Shown piece after piece: positions 54,160-63,720 of a stretch of DNA of 64,000 nucleotides. The stretch is from positions 331,703 to 395,702 of the forward strand of contig NZ_LT727828.1 of the NCBI RefSeq assembly GCF_900162685.1, given 5' to 3'. The position numbers were made by a program, and so were the translations under genes. This DNA is from Terribacillus halophilus (GTDB taxonomy: Bacteria > Bacillota > Bacilli > Bacillales > Amphibacillaceae). The notes beneath the pieces are model-generated. The model was not told the DNA's origin. It searched no databases and worked only from the letters and a program-made list of their open reading frames with translations. How positions within the stretch are numbered: the first letter of the stretch is position 1; every line of letters begins with the position of its first letter.

Positions 54160-54262
54160 CGTAATTCTCCTTTGCGATATAATAGAAACAGTATGGACAT
54201 CGTTTAAGAGTTTTATAACATCAGATATCTAATCTGTAAGAATAATAGAGAGGAGAGAGGGA

Positions 54263-54826
54263 ATGAAGACAGAACGAGAAAAGATGGTTGCTGGTGAGCT
54301 TTACCGGCCATCTGATCAGGAATTAACTGATAGGCGTATGGAAATTCGGGAGCTGGTTAGGCGTTACAATAATTCGGCGAGCTATGAGCAAGCGGAACGA
54401 GCAGATCTGCTCGGACAAATTTTTGGATCTTCGGTAGGCAGCAGTGCTTATATTGAACCTACTTTTCGCTGTGATTATGGATACAACATTCATCTCGGAG
54501 CGAACTTTTATGCGAACTTTGACTGTGTGATGTTGGATACTTGTGAGATTAAAATCGGGGATAATTGTATGCTTGCTCCAGGTGTGCACATTTACACAGC
54601 AACTCATCCGCTTCATCCTGTGGAGCGTAACTCCGGATACGAGCTGGGCAAGCCGGTAACCATTGGTGATAATGTCTGGATTGGCGGACGTGCCATCATC
54701 AATCCTGGCGTAACCATTGGACATAACGCTGTCATTGCATCAGGAGCAGTTGTGACGAAGGATGTACCTGCCAATACAGTAGTTGGAGGGAATCCGGCGA
54801 AAACGATAAAAGTAATTGAGGTCTGA
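54263..54826 (+). CDS. maa: Maltose O-acetyltransferase-type hexapeptide enzyme
   Basis: A 187-residue sugar O-acetyltransferase. Residues 1-55 are the Maa N-terminal helical domain ([18 protein letters not shown]). The rest is a left-handed beta-helix with catalytic His in ATHPLHP (about residue 114) and the [19 protein letters not shown] repeats. It acetylates maltose, glucose or galactosides with acetyl-CoA in the cytoplasm. It is upstream of the ROK regulator by 71 bases and near the galactose genes, so it may help detoxify non-metabolised sugars. GAGGAGAGAGGG precedes the ATG. Confidence 0.9.
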   Translation: MKTEREKMVAGELYRPSDQELTDRRMEIRELVRRYNNSASYEQAERADLLGQIFGSSVGSSAYIEPTFRCDYGYNIHLGANFYANFDCVMLDTCEIKIGDNCMLAPGVHIYTATHPLHPVERNSGYELGKPVTIGDNVWIGGRAIINPGVTIGHNAVIASGAVVTKDVPANTVVGGNPAKTIKVIEV

Positions 54827-54897
54827 GATTTTTGTGAGAAGCTGGCGTCAGTGTAAACATGCTATACTCGGAGTATCAAAAAAGTGGAGCGGTTCAT

Positions 54898-56037
54898 ATG
54901 CAGCGTGGTACGTTTCAATTAATGAAAACAGTAAATAAATCATTAATATTGAATAAGATTCGTTTAGCAGCCCCGATATCAAGGGCTGAGATTGCCAAGG
55001 AGACAGGCCTGACGCCGCCAACTGTAAGTACAATCGTCAAGGAATTGATGGAACAAGGATTAGTGGTGGAAAGTACGCTTGGTTCTTCCAGTGGCGGAAG
55101 GAAACCGAAGATGCTCCGTATCCGAACGGAAGGATTATTTGTGATCGGAGTGGATGCCGGACCGGAAACAGTCGATTGTATACTGACAACCCTTACTGGT
55201 GAGGTGATTGGAACTGTTTCCCGTGTTCTTCAAGTACATACTAATCATGAATTTCTTGTGCAGCTGTCACAAGCTGTTGATTATTTACTTGAAAGTTATT
55301 CAGTGAAAAGAGAGCATATCTTGGGAATTGGCATAGCCATGCACGGAGTAGTCGACGCGGAGGCTGGTATAGGACAGGTGGCTCCGATTTTAAAGCTGCA
55401 TAATATACCGATTAAGCAAGAAGTGGAAAGTGTATTTGGTGTACCTGTTAAGGTGGAAAATGATGCGCGCGCCATGGCACTTGGTGAATCATGGTTTGGC
55501 AAGTATGATGCACGTGAAACAATCGTTGCAGTCAATATAGGAAGCGGTATTGGCGCTGGTATCATCATTCAAGGCAGGCTGCTTCACGGAGCAGCAGGAC
55601 TTGCTGGCGAATTCGGTCATATGTCGATAGATCTTAATGGCGAAATATGTGCATGTGGAAATCGCGGCTGTTTACAGACATTTGCCAGCGGTCCGGCTAT
55701 TGCCAAGCGAGCTGGAATGATAAGCGGAAAAGCTGTCTACCAGGCAGCTGTTAGCGGCGGTCCGGCAGCAAGAAACATTTTGCAAGAAACCGGCAGAATA
55801 CTAGGCATAGGACTGATTAATTTGATTCACCTTTTAAATCCGGACCGTATTATACTTGGCGGCGGTGTCATGCAAAGTGCGAGATATCTCCTTCCGACGC
55901 TAGAAGAAGAGATAAAAGCGAGAGCGCTTACGGGTGCAGCAGCGAACACAGAGATTCTTATTAGTGAACTGGGAGAGCGGGCGACAGCACTTGGTGCAGT
56001 GGCCTTAGTACTGGAAGAACTATTCGCTCCAGTATAA
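54898..56037 (+). CDS. ROK-family transcriptional repressor (XylR/NagC type)
   Basis: A 379-residue ROK regulator. The N-terminal MarR-like winged helix is at about residues 15-75 (ISRAEIAKETGLTPPTVSTIV), and the sugar-kinase-like ROK domain at about 85-379 has DAGPETVDCIL, GIGAGIIIQG and the zinc motif CACGNRGC. A free sugar probably releases it from DNA. The promoter has an extended -10 (TGC-TATACT, 54860-54868) overlapped by the palindrome ATACTCGGAGTAT, suggesting self-control. Its likely targets are galKTM and the GH42 gene, which share a palindromic operator. ATG 54898 follows GTGGAGCGG; an earlier ATG at 54859 lies in the promoter. Confidence 0.88.
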   Translation: MQRGTFQLMKTVNKSLILNKIRLAAPISRAEIAKETGLTPPTVSTIVKELMEQGLVVESTLGSSSGGRKPKMLRIRTEGLFVIGVDAGPETVDCILTTLTGEVIGTVSRVLQVHTNHEFLVQLSQAVDYLLESYSVKREHILGIGIAMHGVVDAEAGIGQVAPILKLHNIPIKQEVESVFGVPVKVENDARAMALGESWFGKYDARETIVAVNIGSGIGAGIIIQGRLLHGAAGLAGEFGHMSIDLNGEICACGNRGCLQTFASGPAIAKRAGMISGKAVYQAAVSGGPAARNILQETGRILGIGLINLIHLLNPDRIILGGGVMQSARYLLPTLEEEIKARALTGAAANTEILISELGERATALGAVALVLEELFAPV

Positions 56038-56067
56038 AGAGCACAGCAGCGAGCTGTGCTCTTATTT
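56038..56067 (+). terminator. Terminator after the ROK gene
   Basis: Arms AGAGCACAGC/GCTGTGCTCT with loop AGCGA and TATTT. Confidence 0.85.
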
Positions 56068-56129
56068 GGGTTTTGCGTAGATAAGATTGTTCTGCCGGGA
56101 ATTCAATCCCGGTAAATGGATTTGGGGCA

Positions 56130-57161
56130 CTATTTAATAGAAAAAGAGAAGACAGTTTCTTTTCGATAGGTTTCCTCTGGCTGTAAAATAATGTCTGGAA
56201 AACCGCTGTGATGCAAACTGGCAGGAAATGCTTGCGTTTCAAAGCAAATCCCTAAATATTTCGCTGACTGACGTTCTTTTAACTCTAAGGTCTTATCAAG
56301 ACCATTGCTAGTGTATAAAACGAGACCTGGTTGATTGGAATCAATCGTCATTAACCGGCCGCTTTCGGGATCATATAAGCCAGCTTTCGGCTTCTCGTTA
56401 GCAGAGAAAAGAAAATAATGATCAATTCCCCCTCCTGCAAGCTGGAGTTGTTCGTGGGGTGTGCTGAAAATATCGCCTAGTGTCCTGAACGATTGCAAAT
56501 CGAAGGGAGAACCTTCCGTATCCAGCAGCTTTCCTGTAGAGATGAGCTCTTCATCTAGCTCTGTGAATTGTTTGCTTGCAACCATTGCTTGCTGCTCTGC
56601 AATTGTTCTTTTTAAGCCGCCGCTCAAGTTGAAATAGGTATGGTTGGTTAGGGTGACAGGTGTAGCTTGATCTGTCGTCGCTTCATAAAGAATGGCGAAC
56701 TTATTATCCTCGGTTAACGTGTATGTGACGACCACTTTTAATTTGCCGGGGTAACCTCCTTCACCTTCCGCACTTGTATAGGAAAGTCGAAGGCCAGCTG
56801 TCTGGTCCTGCTCGAATGTCTCTACTTCCCAAAGAACTTGATGAAACCCTTGCGGACCTCCATGTAAATGATGACTGCCTTCGTTTGCCTGCAATTGATA
56901 GACTTTTCCATCTAACTCAAATTGGGCATCTTCTATACGCCCAGCTACTCGCCCGATAAGCGCACCGAAGTAGTTCGGATTTTCTTTGTAATCCTCTAGA
57001 TTGCGATAACTCAGCACGATATTCTCCAGGTTGCCGTCCTTATCTGGAACCTCTAATGAAGTAATAATACCTCCAAAGTTTAGTACTTCAAGTTTCATAC
57101 CGTTTGTATTGATAACCTTGTATAATACCCAATTATCTTGGAGCGGAGTTTTTTCGATCAA
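56130..57161 (-). CDS. galM: Aldose 1-epimerase (galactose mutarotase)
   Basis: A 343-residue mutarotase fold. Visible catalytic parts are NPNYFGALIGRVAGRIE (about residues 66-82), the acid His in LTNHTYFNLSG (about 173) and the base Glu in FETQAFPASLHHSGFP near the end. It interconverts alpha- and beta-anomers so that beta-galactose from GH42/GH36 becomes the alpha form used by GalK. It is the last gene of galK-galT-galM; its ATG overlaps the galT stop by four bases. After it, a hairpin CCGGGA...TCCCGG at 56095-56112 lacks a T tract. Confidence 0.94.
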   Translation of the reverse strand: MIEKTPLQDNWVLYKVINTNGMKLEVLNFGGIITSLEVPDKDGNLENIVLSYRNLEDYKENPNYFGALIGRVAGRIEDAQFELDGKVYQLQANEGSHHLHGGPQGFHQVLWEVETFEQDQTAGLRLSYTSAEGEGGYPGKLKVVVTYTLTEDNKFAILYEATTDQATPVTLTNHTYFNLSGGLKRTIAEQQAMVASKQFTELDEELISTGKLLDTEGSPFDLQSFRTLGDIFSTPHEQLQLAGGGIDHYFLFSANEKPKAGLYDPESGRLMTIDSNQPGLVLYTSNGLDKTLELKERQSAKYLGICFETQAFPASLHHSGFPDIILQPEETYRKETVFSFSIK

Positions 57162-58651
57162 TTCGACACCACTTTCTGATTTAATTTGGTGATAAAACGC
57201 TGAAAAGTTTCATCGTTCTTGAAAACACCTGCATCCTCAAGTACGCGGACGAACTTTTCTCCTAACTCTTTGCGCACCACTTCTTCAGCGTATTGCTGGT
57301 TGTGCAGAAAGCCATGCTTATGGCGTAGTTCCTGCGCCCATTCCTGGTGGGCGGGGTCTACTTCATTCACTTCGCCGGATAAGAATTTATAGATTGTTTC
57401 TATTTCTTCTTTAAGTCGGGGAGGAAGTACCGCTAGTCCCATCACTTCAATCAGACCAATATTTTCTTTTTTAATATGATGAACATCTGCATGAGGATGG
57501 AAAATGCCGAGCGGATGCGTAGCTGATGTTCGATTGTTGCGTAATACTAGATCTAGTTCATACAAATCATTACGCTTCCTTGCAATTGGTGTAATCGTGT
57601 TATGACGTGTTTTATCTGTGTAAGCCAGAATTTCTGCATCGGAATCATCATAGTTATACCAAAACGAGTAAATGTTATCAGCAACTTCTGTTAGTTTGTC
57701 TTTGTCACTCGCTTGCAGGCGGATGACAGACAGAGGCCAATTGAGCACGGCAGCTTTAACATCAGGATGGGCATGAATATGAAACGTATACTTTTCTTCG
57801 GCATTCGTCATAGCAAATGTGTATCTTCCAGCTTGGTAGTGATCATGCGATAAAATTGAGCCGCCTACAATGGGTAAATCGGCGTTGGAGCCAATAAAGT
57901 AGTGGGGGAACTGCTCTACAAATTCGAGCAACCGGGCAAATGCATCTGCATTTATTTTCATATCGCGATGTTCCTCTGACAGTACAATACTGTGTTCCTC
58001 ATAGTACACATATGGAGAGTACTGGAGATACCATGTTTCATCTTTCAAGGAGAGCTCAATGAGCCTGTGGTTAGAGCGCGCAGGATAACCAATCCTTCCG
58101 GCGTACCCCTCATTTTCCTTGCAAAGTACACAAGCAGGATAAGAAACATCTTGCTTTATCATCCGTTCACGTTTGATTTGTTCCGGGTCTTTTTCAGGTT
58201 TTGACAAATTGATGGTAATATCCATCTCTCCGTATTTTGTTTGGGTTTTATAAGAAATATTCTTCTTTATCCGGTTCATTTGAATATAATTGCTATCTTT
58301 ACTTAGATTGTAGAAATAGTCGGTTGCTTTTTCAGGTGATTCGTCATAATAGTAATCAAATAGTGTCTGAACAGTGGAAGGGCGAGGCATGAAGCAATCC
58401 ATTAAGGATGCAGCAAGCATCTCCTTTTCATCCAACACATTATCAATGATTTCATTATTAACGGCGTATTCAATAATACGGTCTACTAGATCTGGTATGG
58501 AGCCTTCACTTGTCAGGATCTTATGCATCGGATAATTGTCCATTCCAAGCAAGTGGATCACCTGGTTACGTACATACGTTTTATCTCGTTCCTTGATTAA
58601 ACCTTCCTGACATGTTTGTTCCAATAAAGCTTCAATATCTGAATAAATCAT
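57158..58651 (-). CDS. galT: Galactose-1-phosphate uridylyltransferase (Gram-positive type)
   Basis: A 497-residue GalT of the long Firmicutes family. The N-terminal part (about 1-210) covers the first GalT-like lobe with PACVLCKENEGYAGR. The active-site region is SNADLPIVGGSILSHDHYQAG (about residues 254-274; the catalytic HDH is near 269-271). It exchanges UDP-glucose and galactose-1-phosphate to UDP-galactose and glucose-1-phosphate. It lies 14 bases after galK and overlaps galM by four, so all three are one transcript. AAAGGGTGTGAG precedes the ATG. No galE is in the window. Confidence 0.96.
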   Translation of the reverse strand: MIYSDIEALLEQTCQEGLIKERDKTYVRNQVIHLLGMDNYPMHKILTSEGSIPDLVDRIIEYAVNNEIIDNVLDEKEMLAASLMDCFMPRPSTVQTLFDYYYDESPEKATDYFYNLSKDSNYIQMNRIKKNISYKTQTKYGEMDITINLSKPEKDPEQIKRERMIKQDVSYPACVLCKENEGYAGRIGYPARSNHRLIELSLKDETWYLQYSPYVYYEEHSIVLSEEHRDMKINADAFARLLEFVEQFPHYFIGSNADLPIVGGSILSHDHYQAGRYTFAMTNAEEKYTFHIHAHPDVKAAVLNWPLSVIRLQASDKDKLTEVADNIYSFWYNYDDSDAEILAYTDKTRHNTITPIARKRNDLYELDLVLRNNRTSATHPLGIFHPHADVHHIKKENIGLIEVMGLAVLPPRLKEEIETIYKFLSGEVNEVDPAHQEWAQELRHKHGFLHNQQYAEEVVRKELGEKFVRVLEDAGVFKNDETFQRFITKLNQKVVSN

Positions 58652-58665
58652 CTATCTCACACCCT

Positions 58666-59838
58666 TTATGCTAATTCTTTAGCGCCGTCACCGATTGTCG
58701 CTGTATAGAAAGTTGCTTTATATCCGATTTCTTCTTCATAGCGCTGCTGAATCCCTGCCTGAATAGCTTCTGCTTTGTCTTTCTCAACAAGCGCAATGGC
58801 ACAGCCGCCAAATCCGGCTCCTGTCATGCGGGCTCCAAGAACACCTTGTTGTGACCAGGCAGCCTCCACAAGTGCATCTAGTTCCTTACCAGTCACTTCA
58901 TAATCATCCCGCAATGAACGATGCGACTCATTCATCAATTCCCCGAAAGCAGTTAAATCATGCTTCTGCAGCTGCTTCAAAGCCTCGAGTGTTCGATTAT
59001 TTTCATATACAGCATGGCGCGCACGTTTTATGTGGATTGGATCGCTAATGAGGGAACGATGCTGTTCGAATGCTTCCGGTGTGAGTTCTCCGAGACTTTG
59101 AATAGACAATTCCTGCTGCAAGTTTTGCAGAGCAGCTTCGCATTGGGATCGGCGTTCATTATATTTCGAACTTGATAGCGTACGCTGTTTATTCGTGTTT
59201 GCAATCAAGATGATGTGTTCGGTTAAATCTACTGGGGCGTGCTTGTAATCTAACGATTGACAGTCAAGCAAGATAGCATGCCCTTGTTTCCCCATACCCA
59301 CTGCGAATTGATCCATTATCCCACTATTAACACCGATGTATTCGTTCTCTACACGCTGTCCAATCTGAACTAGGGGAATTCGATCCATCCCAATTTCATA
59401 CATCTGATCAGCCAGGACACCGGTCACAAGCTCAATAGAAGCAGAAGACGAGAGACCCGCACCATTTGGAATATCTCCATAAAAGAGAATATCCAGGCCA
59501 GCGTCCATTTTGTTAGCGTATTGCTGTAAGTAGAGCAGCATACCTTTTGGATAATTCGCCCAGCCATCTTCCTCCCGATAGTTCAGGTCTTCCAAGGAAG
59601 AGGTTATGATACCGCTTTCATTGAGGTTGATACTATAGAACCGCAGTAAGTTATCCTGGCGTTTGGCTGCTAAAGCATAAGTACCATAAGAGATAGCTGC
59701 AGGGAAGACATTGCCGCCATTGTAATCTGTATGCTCTCCAATTAGATTAATCCTGCCCGGTGCAAAGAAGCGGCGAGGTGTTTCTGCCGTTTGGAAGATT
59801 TTCTGGAACTCAGTTGTCAAATTAGGAAAATGATTCAT
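58666..59838 (-). CDS. galK: Galactokinase
   Basis: A 390-residue GHMP kinase. The galactokinase signature GRINLIGEHTDYNGG is at about residues 27-41, the ATP-binding loop GAGLSSSASIELV at about 123-135, and the third motif GARMTGAGFGGCAIAL at about 339-354. It phosphorylates alpha-D-galactose to galactose-1-phosphate in the cytoplasm. It is the first gene of galKTM, with GGAGG 10 bases upstream. Its 5' side is shared with the divergent GH42 gene and holds a 27-bp palindrome, the probable ROK operator. Confidence 0.97.
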   Translation of the reverse strand: MNHFPNLTTEFQKIFQTAETPRRFFAPGRINLIGEHTDYNGGNVFPAAISYGTYALAAKRQDNLLRFYSINLNESGIITSSLEDLNYREEDGWANYPKGMLLYLQQYANKMDAGLDILFYGDIPNGAGLSSSASIELVTGVLADQMYEIGMDRIPLVQIGQRVENEYIGVNSGIMDQFAVGMGKQGHAILLDCQSLDYKHAPVDLTEHIILIANTNKQRTLSSSKYNERRSQCEAALQNLQQELSIQSLGELTPEAFEQHRSLISDPIHIKRARHAVYENNRTLEALKQLQKHDLTAFGELMNESHRSLRDDYEVTGKELDALVEAAWSQQGVLGARMTGAGFGGCAIALVEKDKAEAIQAGIQQRYEEEIGYKATFYTATIGDGAKELA

Positions 59839-59859
59839 GGTTATAAAACCTCCTTGATA

Positions 59860-59886
59860 AACTTTGTTAATTTAATTAATTAAGTT
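59860..59886. promoter_or_regulatory. 27-bp palindrome in the galK/GH42 divergent promoter
   Basis: Centre at 59873. Outer arms AACTT (59860-59864) and AAGTT (59882-59886) and inner TTAATT/AATTAA match on both sides; 11 of 13 arm positions are symmetric. Long AT-rich palindromes of this size are typical for ROK-family regulators, and a ROK gene lies at the end of this cluster. Confidence 0.6.
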
Positions 59887-59971
59887 GATGTTAGTGTACT
59901 ATATGCGTAAGAGGGGAGCAAGGATTACTTCTTTTAAGAAGGAGAATACAGATGATTGGCGTATCATATAT

Positions 59972-59985
59972 TGTAAACGCTTACT
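59972..59985. promoter_or_regulatory. cre site upstream of the GH42 gene
   Basis: TGTAAACGCTTACT matches 13 of 14 cre positions and lies 20 bases before the GTG start of the beta-galactosidase, a roadblock or promoter-overlap position. Confidence 0.7.
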
Positions 59986-60004
59986 AAGTCGGGAGGAAAC
60001 TGAT

Positions 60005-62053
60005 GTGACAAATAAGAATAGTAAAATAAATGCCCCATTTCTGCTTCATGGCGGAGACTATAATCCAGATCAATGGCTGAAATACTCTGATGTTCTTAAA
60101 GAAGATATTCAACTGATGCAAGCAGCAAACACGAATACATTTTCTGTTGGTATATTTGCGTGGAGTGCTTTAGAACCGGAGGAAGGTATATACAAATTCG
60201 AATGGCTGGATAAGATTTTTGATGATATTCATGCTTTTGGGGGAAAGGTGATTCTGGCTACCCCAAGCGGGGCTCGCCCGGCTTGGATGTCACAAAAGTA
60301 TCCAGATGTTCTTCGGGTTAATGCAGCTCGAGTCAAACAATTGCATGGAGGCAGGCATAATCATTGCTTCACATCTCCTACCTATTTAGAGAAGTCACAA
60401 AACATAAATCGAAAGTTAGCAGAAAGATACGGGGGGCACCCAGCGCTGCTGTTATGGCATATTTCCAATGAATACAGCGGTGATTGTCATTGTGATCGCT
60501 GTCAGACAGCTTTTCGAGACTGGTTGAAAGATCGCTACGATGGTAGTTTGGATGCTTTAAATGATGCATGGTGGGGACCGTTTTGGAGCCACACATTCAC
60601 AGACTGGGAACAGGTAGAATCTCCTTCGCCAAATGGTGAGGATGGCGTTCATGGTCTGCGCTTGGATTGGCGGCGGTTCGTGACTGATCAGACTGTCCGA
60701 TTTATGGAAAATGAAATGGCTCCGATTCGTGAACTGACACCGGAAATTCCGGTAACGACGAATTTTATGGCAGACACACCCGACTTAATACCGTTCCGAG
60801 GTCTGGATTATAACCGATTTGCCGATAAGATAGATGTGATCAGCTGGGATGCTTATCCAACTTGGCATAATGATTGGGAAACAACAGCTGAACTAGCGAT
60901 GAAGGTAGGGTTTATCGATGACTTGTACCGTACAATGAAAGATCAGCCGTTTCTTTTGATGGAGAACACACCGAGTATGGTTAACTGGCATCCGGTGAAC
61001 AAAGCAAAGCGGCCTGGTATGCATATACTTTCCTCGATGCAGATGATTGCGCATGGATCGGATAGCATCTTATACTTCCAGTGGCGTAAATCACGTGGGT
61101 CAACAGAAAAGTTCCATGGAGCCGTGGTCGATCATGATCGCTCGCCTGATAGCCGCGTTTTCCGCGAAGTGGCAGAACTTGGTGCAAACATGGAAAAGCT
61201 GGCAGGATTATCAGGCGCGCATCGTACGGCAGAAGTGGCTTTGCTTTATGATTGGGAGAATGATTGGGCACTGGAGGATGCGCAAGGTTATGGGTTGGAT
61301 TCCAAACAGTATATCAATACGATGCATGCGCATTACCGGCCTTTTTGGAAACGTGATATTCCGGTAGATGTTATTGGGAAATCGCATGATTTTCAAAAGT
61401 ATAAGCTCTTGGTTGTGCCTATGCTCTACATGATGGAAAACAAAATCGCTGAAAAGCTAGAGAAGTTTGTGCAAGCAGGTGGTCGACTCGTGATGACCTA
61501 TATCAGCGGTGTAGCAGATGAGCATGATTTAGTGCATCACGGTGCTTGGCAGGAGAAACTTGCAGATATCTTTGGGTTGCGTCCTATTGAAACAGACACA
61601 CTATACCCGAAGGATCGCAACAGTGTGCGGTACAAAGGAAAACAGTATGAATTAAAAGACTATGCAACTGTATTGAAACTTCATGGAGCCAAGGCAATTG
61701 GCAGCTATGAAAAAGACTTTTATGCAGGAACACCTGCCATTACCGAACACGCTTATGGAGAGGGTAGTGCTTACTTCATTGGCGCTAGGCTTGAAGATGC
61801 CTTTCAAGAGGATTTTTACGAGGATTTGCTGATAAAAGAGAAGATTGTCGCGCCTGTCCGCATTAGGAAAGAGGAAGGTGTATCCATTCAAGTCCGTTTC
61901 CATCCAAACACCACTTTTGTGTTCATCATGAACTTTAGTGAAAGTGAAAAAGCAATTGAATTAGAACAGCCTTACCAGGATGTACTCCAAGGAGGCTCTT
62001 TGGAAGGGCGATCCTTGTTAAAACCATATGAAGTAAAAGTGTTACAGTTCTAA
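60005..62053 (+). CDS. GH42 beta-galactosidase
   Basis: A 682-residue GH42 enzyme of normal length. The barrel opens with GGDYNPDQW (about residues 14-22), acid/base Glu156 is in HISNEYSG, nucleophile Glu320 in LLMENTPS, and the CHCDRC segment (about 161-166) gives the zinc cysteines. A trimerisation domain (about 400-610) and a small beta domain follow. No signal peptide, so it hydrolyses imported beta-galactosides from galactan or lactose. GTG 60005 is preceded by GGGAGG; the frame is open further upstream, but that stretch contains the cre site and has no family match. Divergent from galKTM. Confidence 0.95.
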   Translation: MTNKNSKINAPFLLHGGDYNPDQWLKYSDVLKEDIQLMQAANTNTFSVGIFAWSALEPEEGIYKFEWLDKIFDDIHAFGGKVILATPSGARPAWMSQKYPDVLRVNAARVKQLHGGRHNHCFTSPTYLEKSQNINRKLAERYGGHPALLLWHISNEYSGDCHCDRCQTAFRDWLKDRYDGSLDALNDAWWGPFWSHTFTDWEQVESPSPNGEDGVHGLRLDWRRFVTDQTVRFMENEMAPIRELTPEIPVTTNFMADTPDLIPFRGLDYNRFADKIDVISWDAYPTWHNDWETTAELAMKVGFIDDLYRTMKDQPFLLMENTPSMVNWHPVNKAKRPGMHILSSMQMIAHGSDSILYFQWRKSRGSTEKFHGAVVDHDRSPDSRVFREVAELGANMEKLAGLSGAHRTAEVALLYDWENDWALEDAQGYGLDSKQYINTMHAHYRPFWKRDIPVDVIGKSHDFQKYKLLVVPMLYMMENKIAEKLEKFVQAGGRLVMTYISGVADEHDLVHHGAWQEKLADIFGLRPIETDTLYPKDRNSVRYKGKQYELKDYATVLKLHGAKAIGSYEKDFYAGTPAITEHAYGEGSAYFIGARLEDAFQEDFYEDLLIKEKIVAPVRIRKEEGVSIQVRFHPNTTFVFIMNFSESEKAIELEQPYQDVLQGGSLEGRSLLKPYEVKVLQF

Positions 62054-62061
62054 AGATTTTA

Positions 62062-62090
62062 TTGACATTTTTGACAGCTGCTGATATTGT
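62062..62090 (+). promoter_or_regulatory. SigA promoter of the mmuPM leader
   Basis: TTGACA (62062-62067), exactly 17 bases, TATTGT (62085-62090). The predicted transcript start is about 10 bases before the SAM aptamer. Confidence 0.75.
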
Positions 62091-62104
62091 AAATGCAATT
62101 CCAT

Positions 62105-62210
62105 AATCTTATCCAGAGAAGCAGAGGGACTGGCCCTATGAAGCTTCAGCAACAGGTCGCAATGATACTGTGCTAATTCCAGCGGGTGGATGCCACCTGA
62201 TAGATGAGAC
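62105..62210 (+). ncRNA. SAM-I riboswitch (S-box) aptamer
   Basis: Consensus blocks in order: ATCTTATCCAGAGAAGCAGA, GGGACTGGCCCTATGAAGC, TTCAGCAACAGGTC, TGTGCTAATTCCAGC, and the closing TAGATGAGA that pairs with the first block as helix P1. The kink-turn and pseudoknot elements are present. When SAM binds, P1 forms and the downstream terminator (62234-62262) folds, switching off mmuP-mmuM. The downstream genes make methionine, which fits. Confidence 0.95.
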
Positions 62211-62233
62211 GTTCGCAGATTATTTGTCAGTTC

Positions 62234-62262
62234 AGCACATCCTCGTGGGTGTGCTTTTTTTG
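62234..62262 (+). terminator. Terminator of the SAM riboswitch
   Basis: Arms AGCACATCC/GGGTGTGCT (one G-T pair) with loop TCGT and seven T, 24 bases after the aptamer and 40 before mmuP. It should be used only when SAM is bound. Confidence 0.88.
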
Positions 62263-62301
62263 TTGGCAAAATACTTAGACTGATAGAAATGAGGCTGTAA
62301 C

Positions 62302-63720
62302 ATGACATCGAAACCAAATTTTAAACGACACATGCAGGCGCGTCATCTTATTATGCTTTCACTTGGCGGTGTAATTGGGACAGGGTTGTTTCTAAGCTCT
62401 GGTTACACAATCCAGCAAGCTGGTCCGTTTGGAACGGTGCTTGCCTATTTAATTGGAGCGTTAGTTGTTTACCACGTCATGCTTTGTTTAGGCGAACTTG
62501 CTGTGCATATGCCAGAAACAGGAGCATTCCATAGCTACTCACATAAGTACATAGGACCAGCAACAGGATATGTTGTTGCATGGCTGTACTGGCTGACATG
62601 GACGGTAGCGTTAGGGTCAGAATTTACAGCTGCTGGATTGCTTATGCAGCGCTGGTTTCCGGAAATCAATGTATGGATCTGGAGTGCGCTGTTTGCGGGT
62701 TTAGTATTCTTTTTAAATAGTGTAGCCGTCCGCTTTTTTGCTGAATCTGAGTTTTGGTTCTCATTCGTGAAAGTAGCTGCTATTATTCTTTTTATATTAA
62801 TTGGAACAGCCGCCATATTCGGAATTATTCCGATGCAAGATACTGATACGGCCCCATTGTTTACGAACTTCACTGATGCTGGACTGCTGCCTAATGGTGC
62901 TTTGGCTATTCTTTTAACGATGCTTGCAGTTAATTTTGCTTTTTCCGGTACCGAGTTAATTGGTATAGCGTCAGGAGAGACAGAAGATCCGCAGAAAACC
63001 GTACCAAAAGCAATTCGTACCACAGTCATCAGGCTGGTTATCTTCTTTGTCGGGACCGTTATGGTGCTATCCGCCTTGCTTCCTTTTCAAGAAGCTGGGG
63101 TACTGGAAAGTCCCTTTGTAACGGTAATGTCACGGATTGGAATACCATATGCTGCGGATGTGATGAACTTTGTCATTTTGACAGCAATTCTTTCGGCTGC
63201 GAATTCAGGGTTGTATGCTTCGAGCAGAATGTTATGGTCACTCGGAGATAAACAGCTCATTCCGCAATATTTCGCCAAGCTTTCTAAACAAGGGATCCCA
63301 CTGCGGGCGACTATCTGGAGCATGGGAGGAGGAGCACTCGCTTTGTTGTCGAGCATTATTGCGCCGGAAACAATCTATCTCGTTTTAGTATCTGTTTCTG
63401 GCCTTGCGGTTGTAGCAGTATGGATGAGCATTGCTTTATCCCAATTCCTCTTCCGGCGTCGTTTTCGTGAAGCGGGGCACGCGGACAACGAACTTGGCTA
63501 CCGAACGCCATGGTATCCAGTTGTGCCGATTACAGCTTTCTTGTTATGTCTGGCGTCTGTGGTTGGGATCGCATTTGATCCTACCCAGGTAATTGCCTTG
63601 TATTGTACAATCCCATTCGTCCTGTTTTGTTATGCTGCATATTATATTACCGAATATACAAAAAAGAGGAGACAACGTCATGCCAAGCAATCCGATTCAA
63701 CATCTGCTAAGCAAGCATAA
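62302..63720 (+). CDS. mmuP: S-methylmethionine permease
   Basis: A 472-residue amino-acid/polyamine/organocation permease with twelve membrane segments. The APC opening is [22 protein letters not shown] (ends [10 protein letters not shown] and QQAGP; residues 20-41), then [17 protein letters not shown] and [20 protein letters not shown]. Its placement behind an S-box riboswitch and before mmuM, with which it overlaps by 41 bases, identifies the substrate as S-methylmethionine rather than a general amino acid. It imports this plant-derived compound as a methionine source. Expression should rise when SAM is low. Confidence 0.92.
   Translation: MTSKPNFKRHMQARHLIMLSLGGVIGTGLFLSSGYTIQQAGPFGTVLAYLIGALVVYHVMLCLGELAVHMPETGAFHSYSHKYIGPATGYVVAWLYWLTWTVALGSEFTAAGLLMQRWFPEINVWIWSALFAGLVFFLNSVAVRFFAESEFWFSFVKVAAIILFILIGTAAIFGIIPMQDTDTAPLFTNFTDAGLLPNGALAILLTMLAVNFAFSGTELIGIASGETEDPQKTVPKAIRTTVIRLVIFFVGTVMVLSALLPFQEAGVLESPFVTVMSRIGIPYAADVMNFVILTAILSAANSGLYASSRMLWSLGDKQLIPQYFAKLSKQGIPLRATIWSMGGGALALLSSIIAPETIYLVLVSVSGLAVVAVWMSIALSQFLFRRRFREAGHADNELGYRTPWYPVVPITAFLLCLASVVGIAFDPTQVIALYCTIPFVLFCYAAYYITEYTKKRRQRHAKQSDSTSAKQA

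Noticed and set aside
56095-56112. CCGGGA-ATTCAA-TCCCGG hairpin after galM as a terminator
   Set aside because: No T tract follows on the minus strand.
59885-60004. N-terminal extension of the GH42 gene
   Set aside because: The stretch holds the operator and cre and has no family match; GGGAGG directly precedes GTG 60005.
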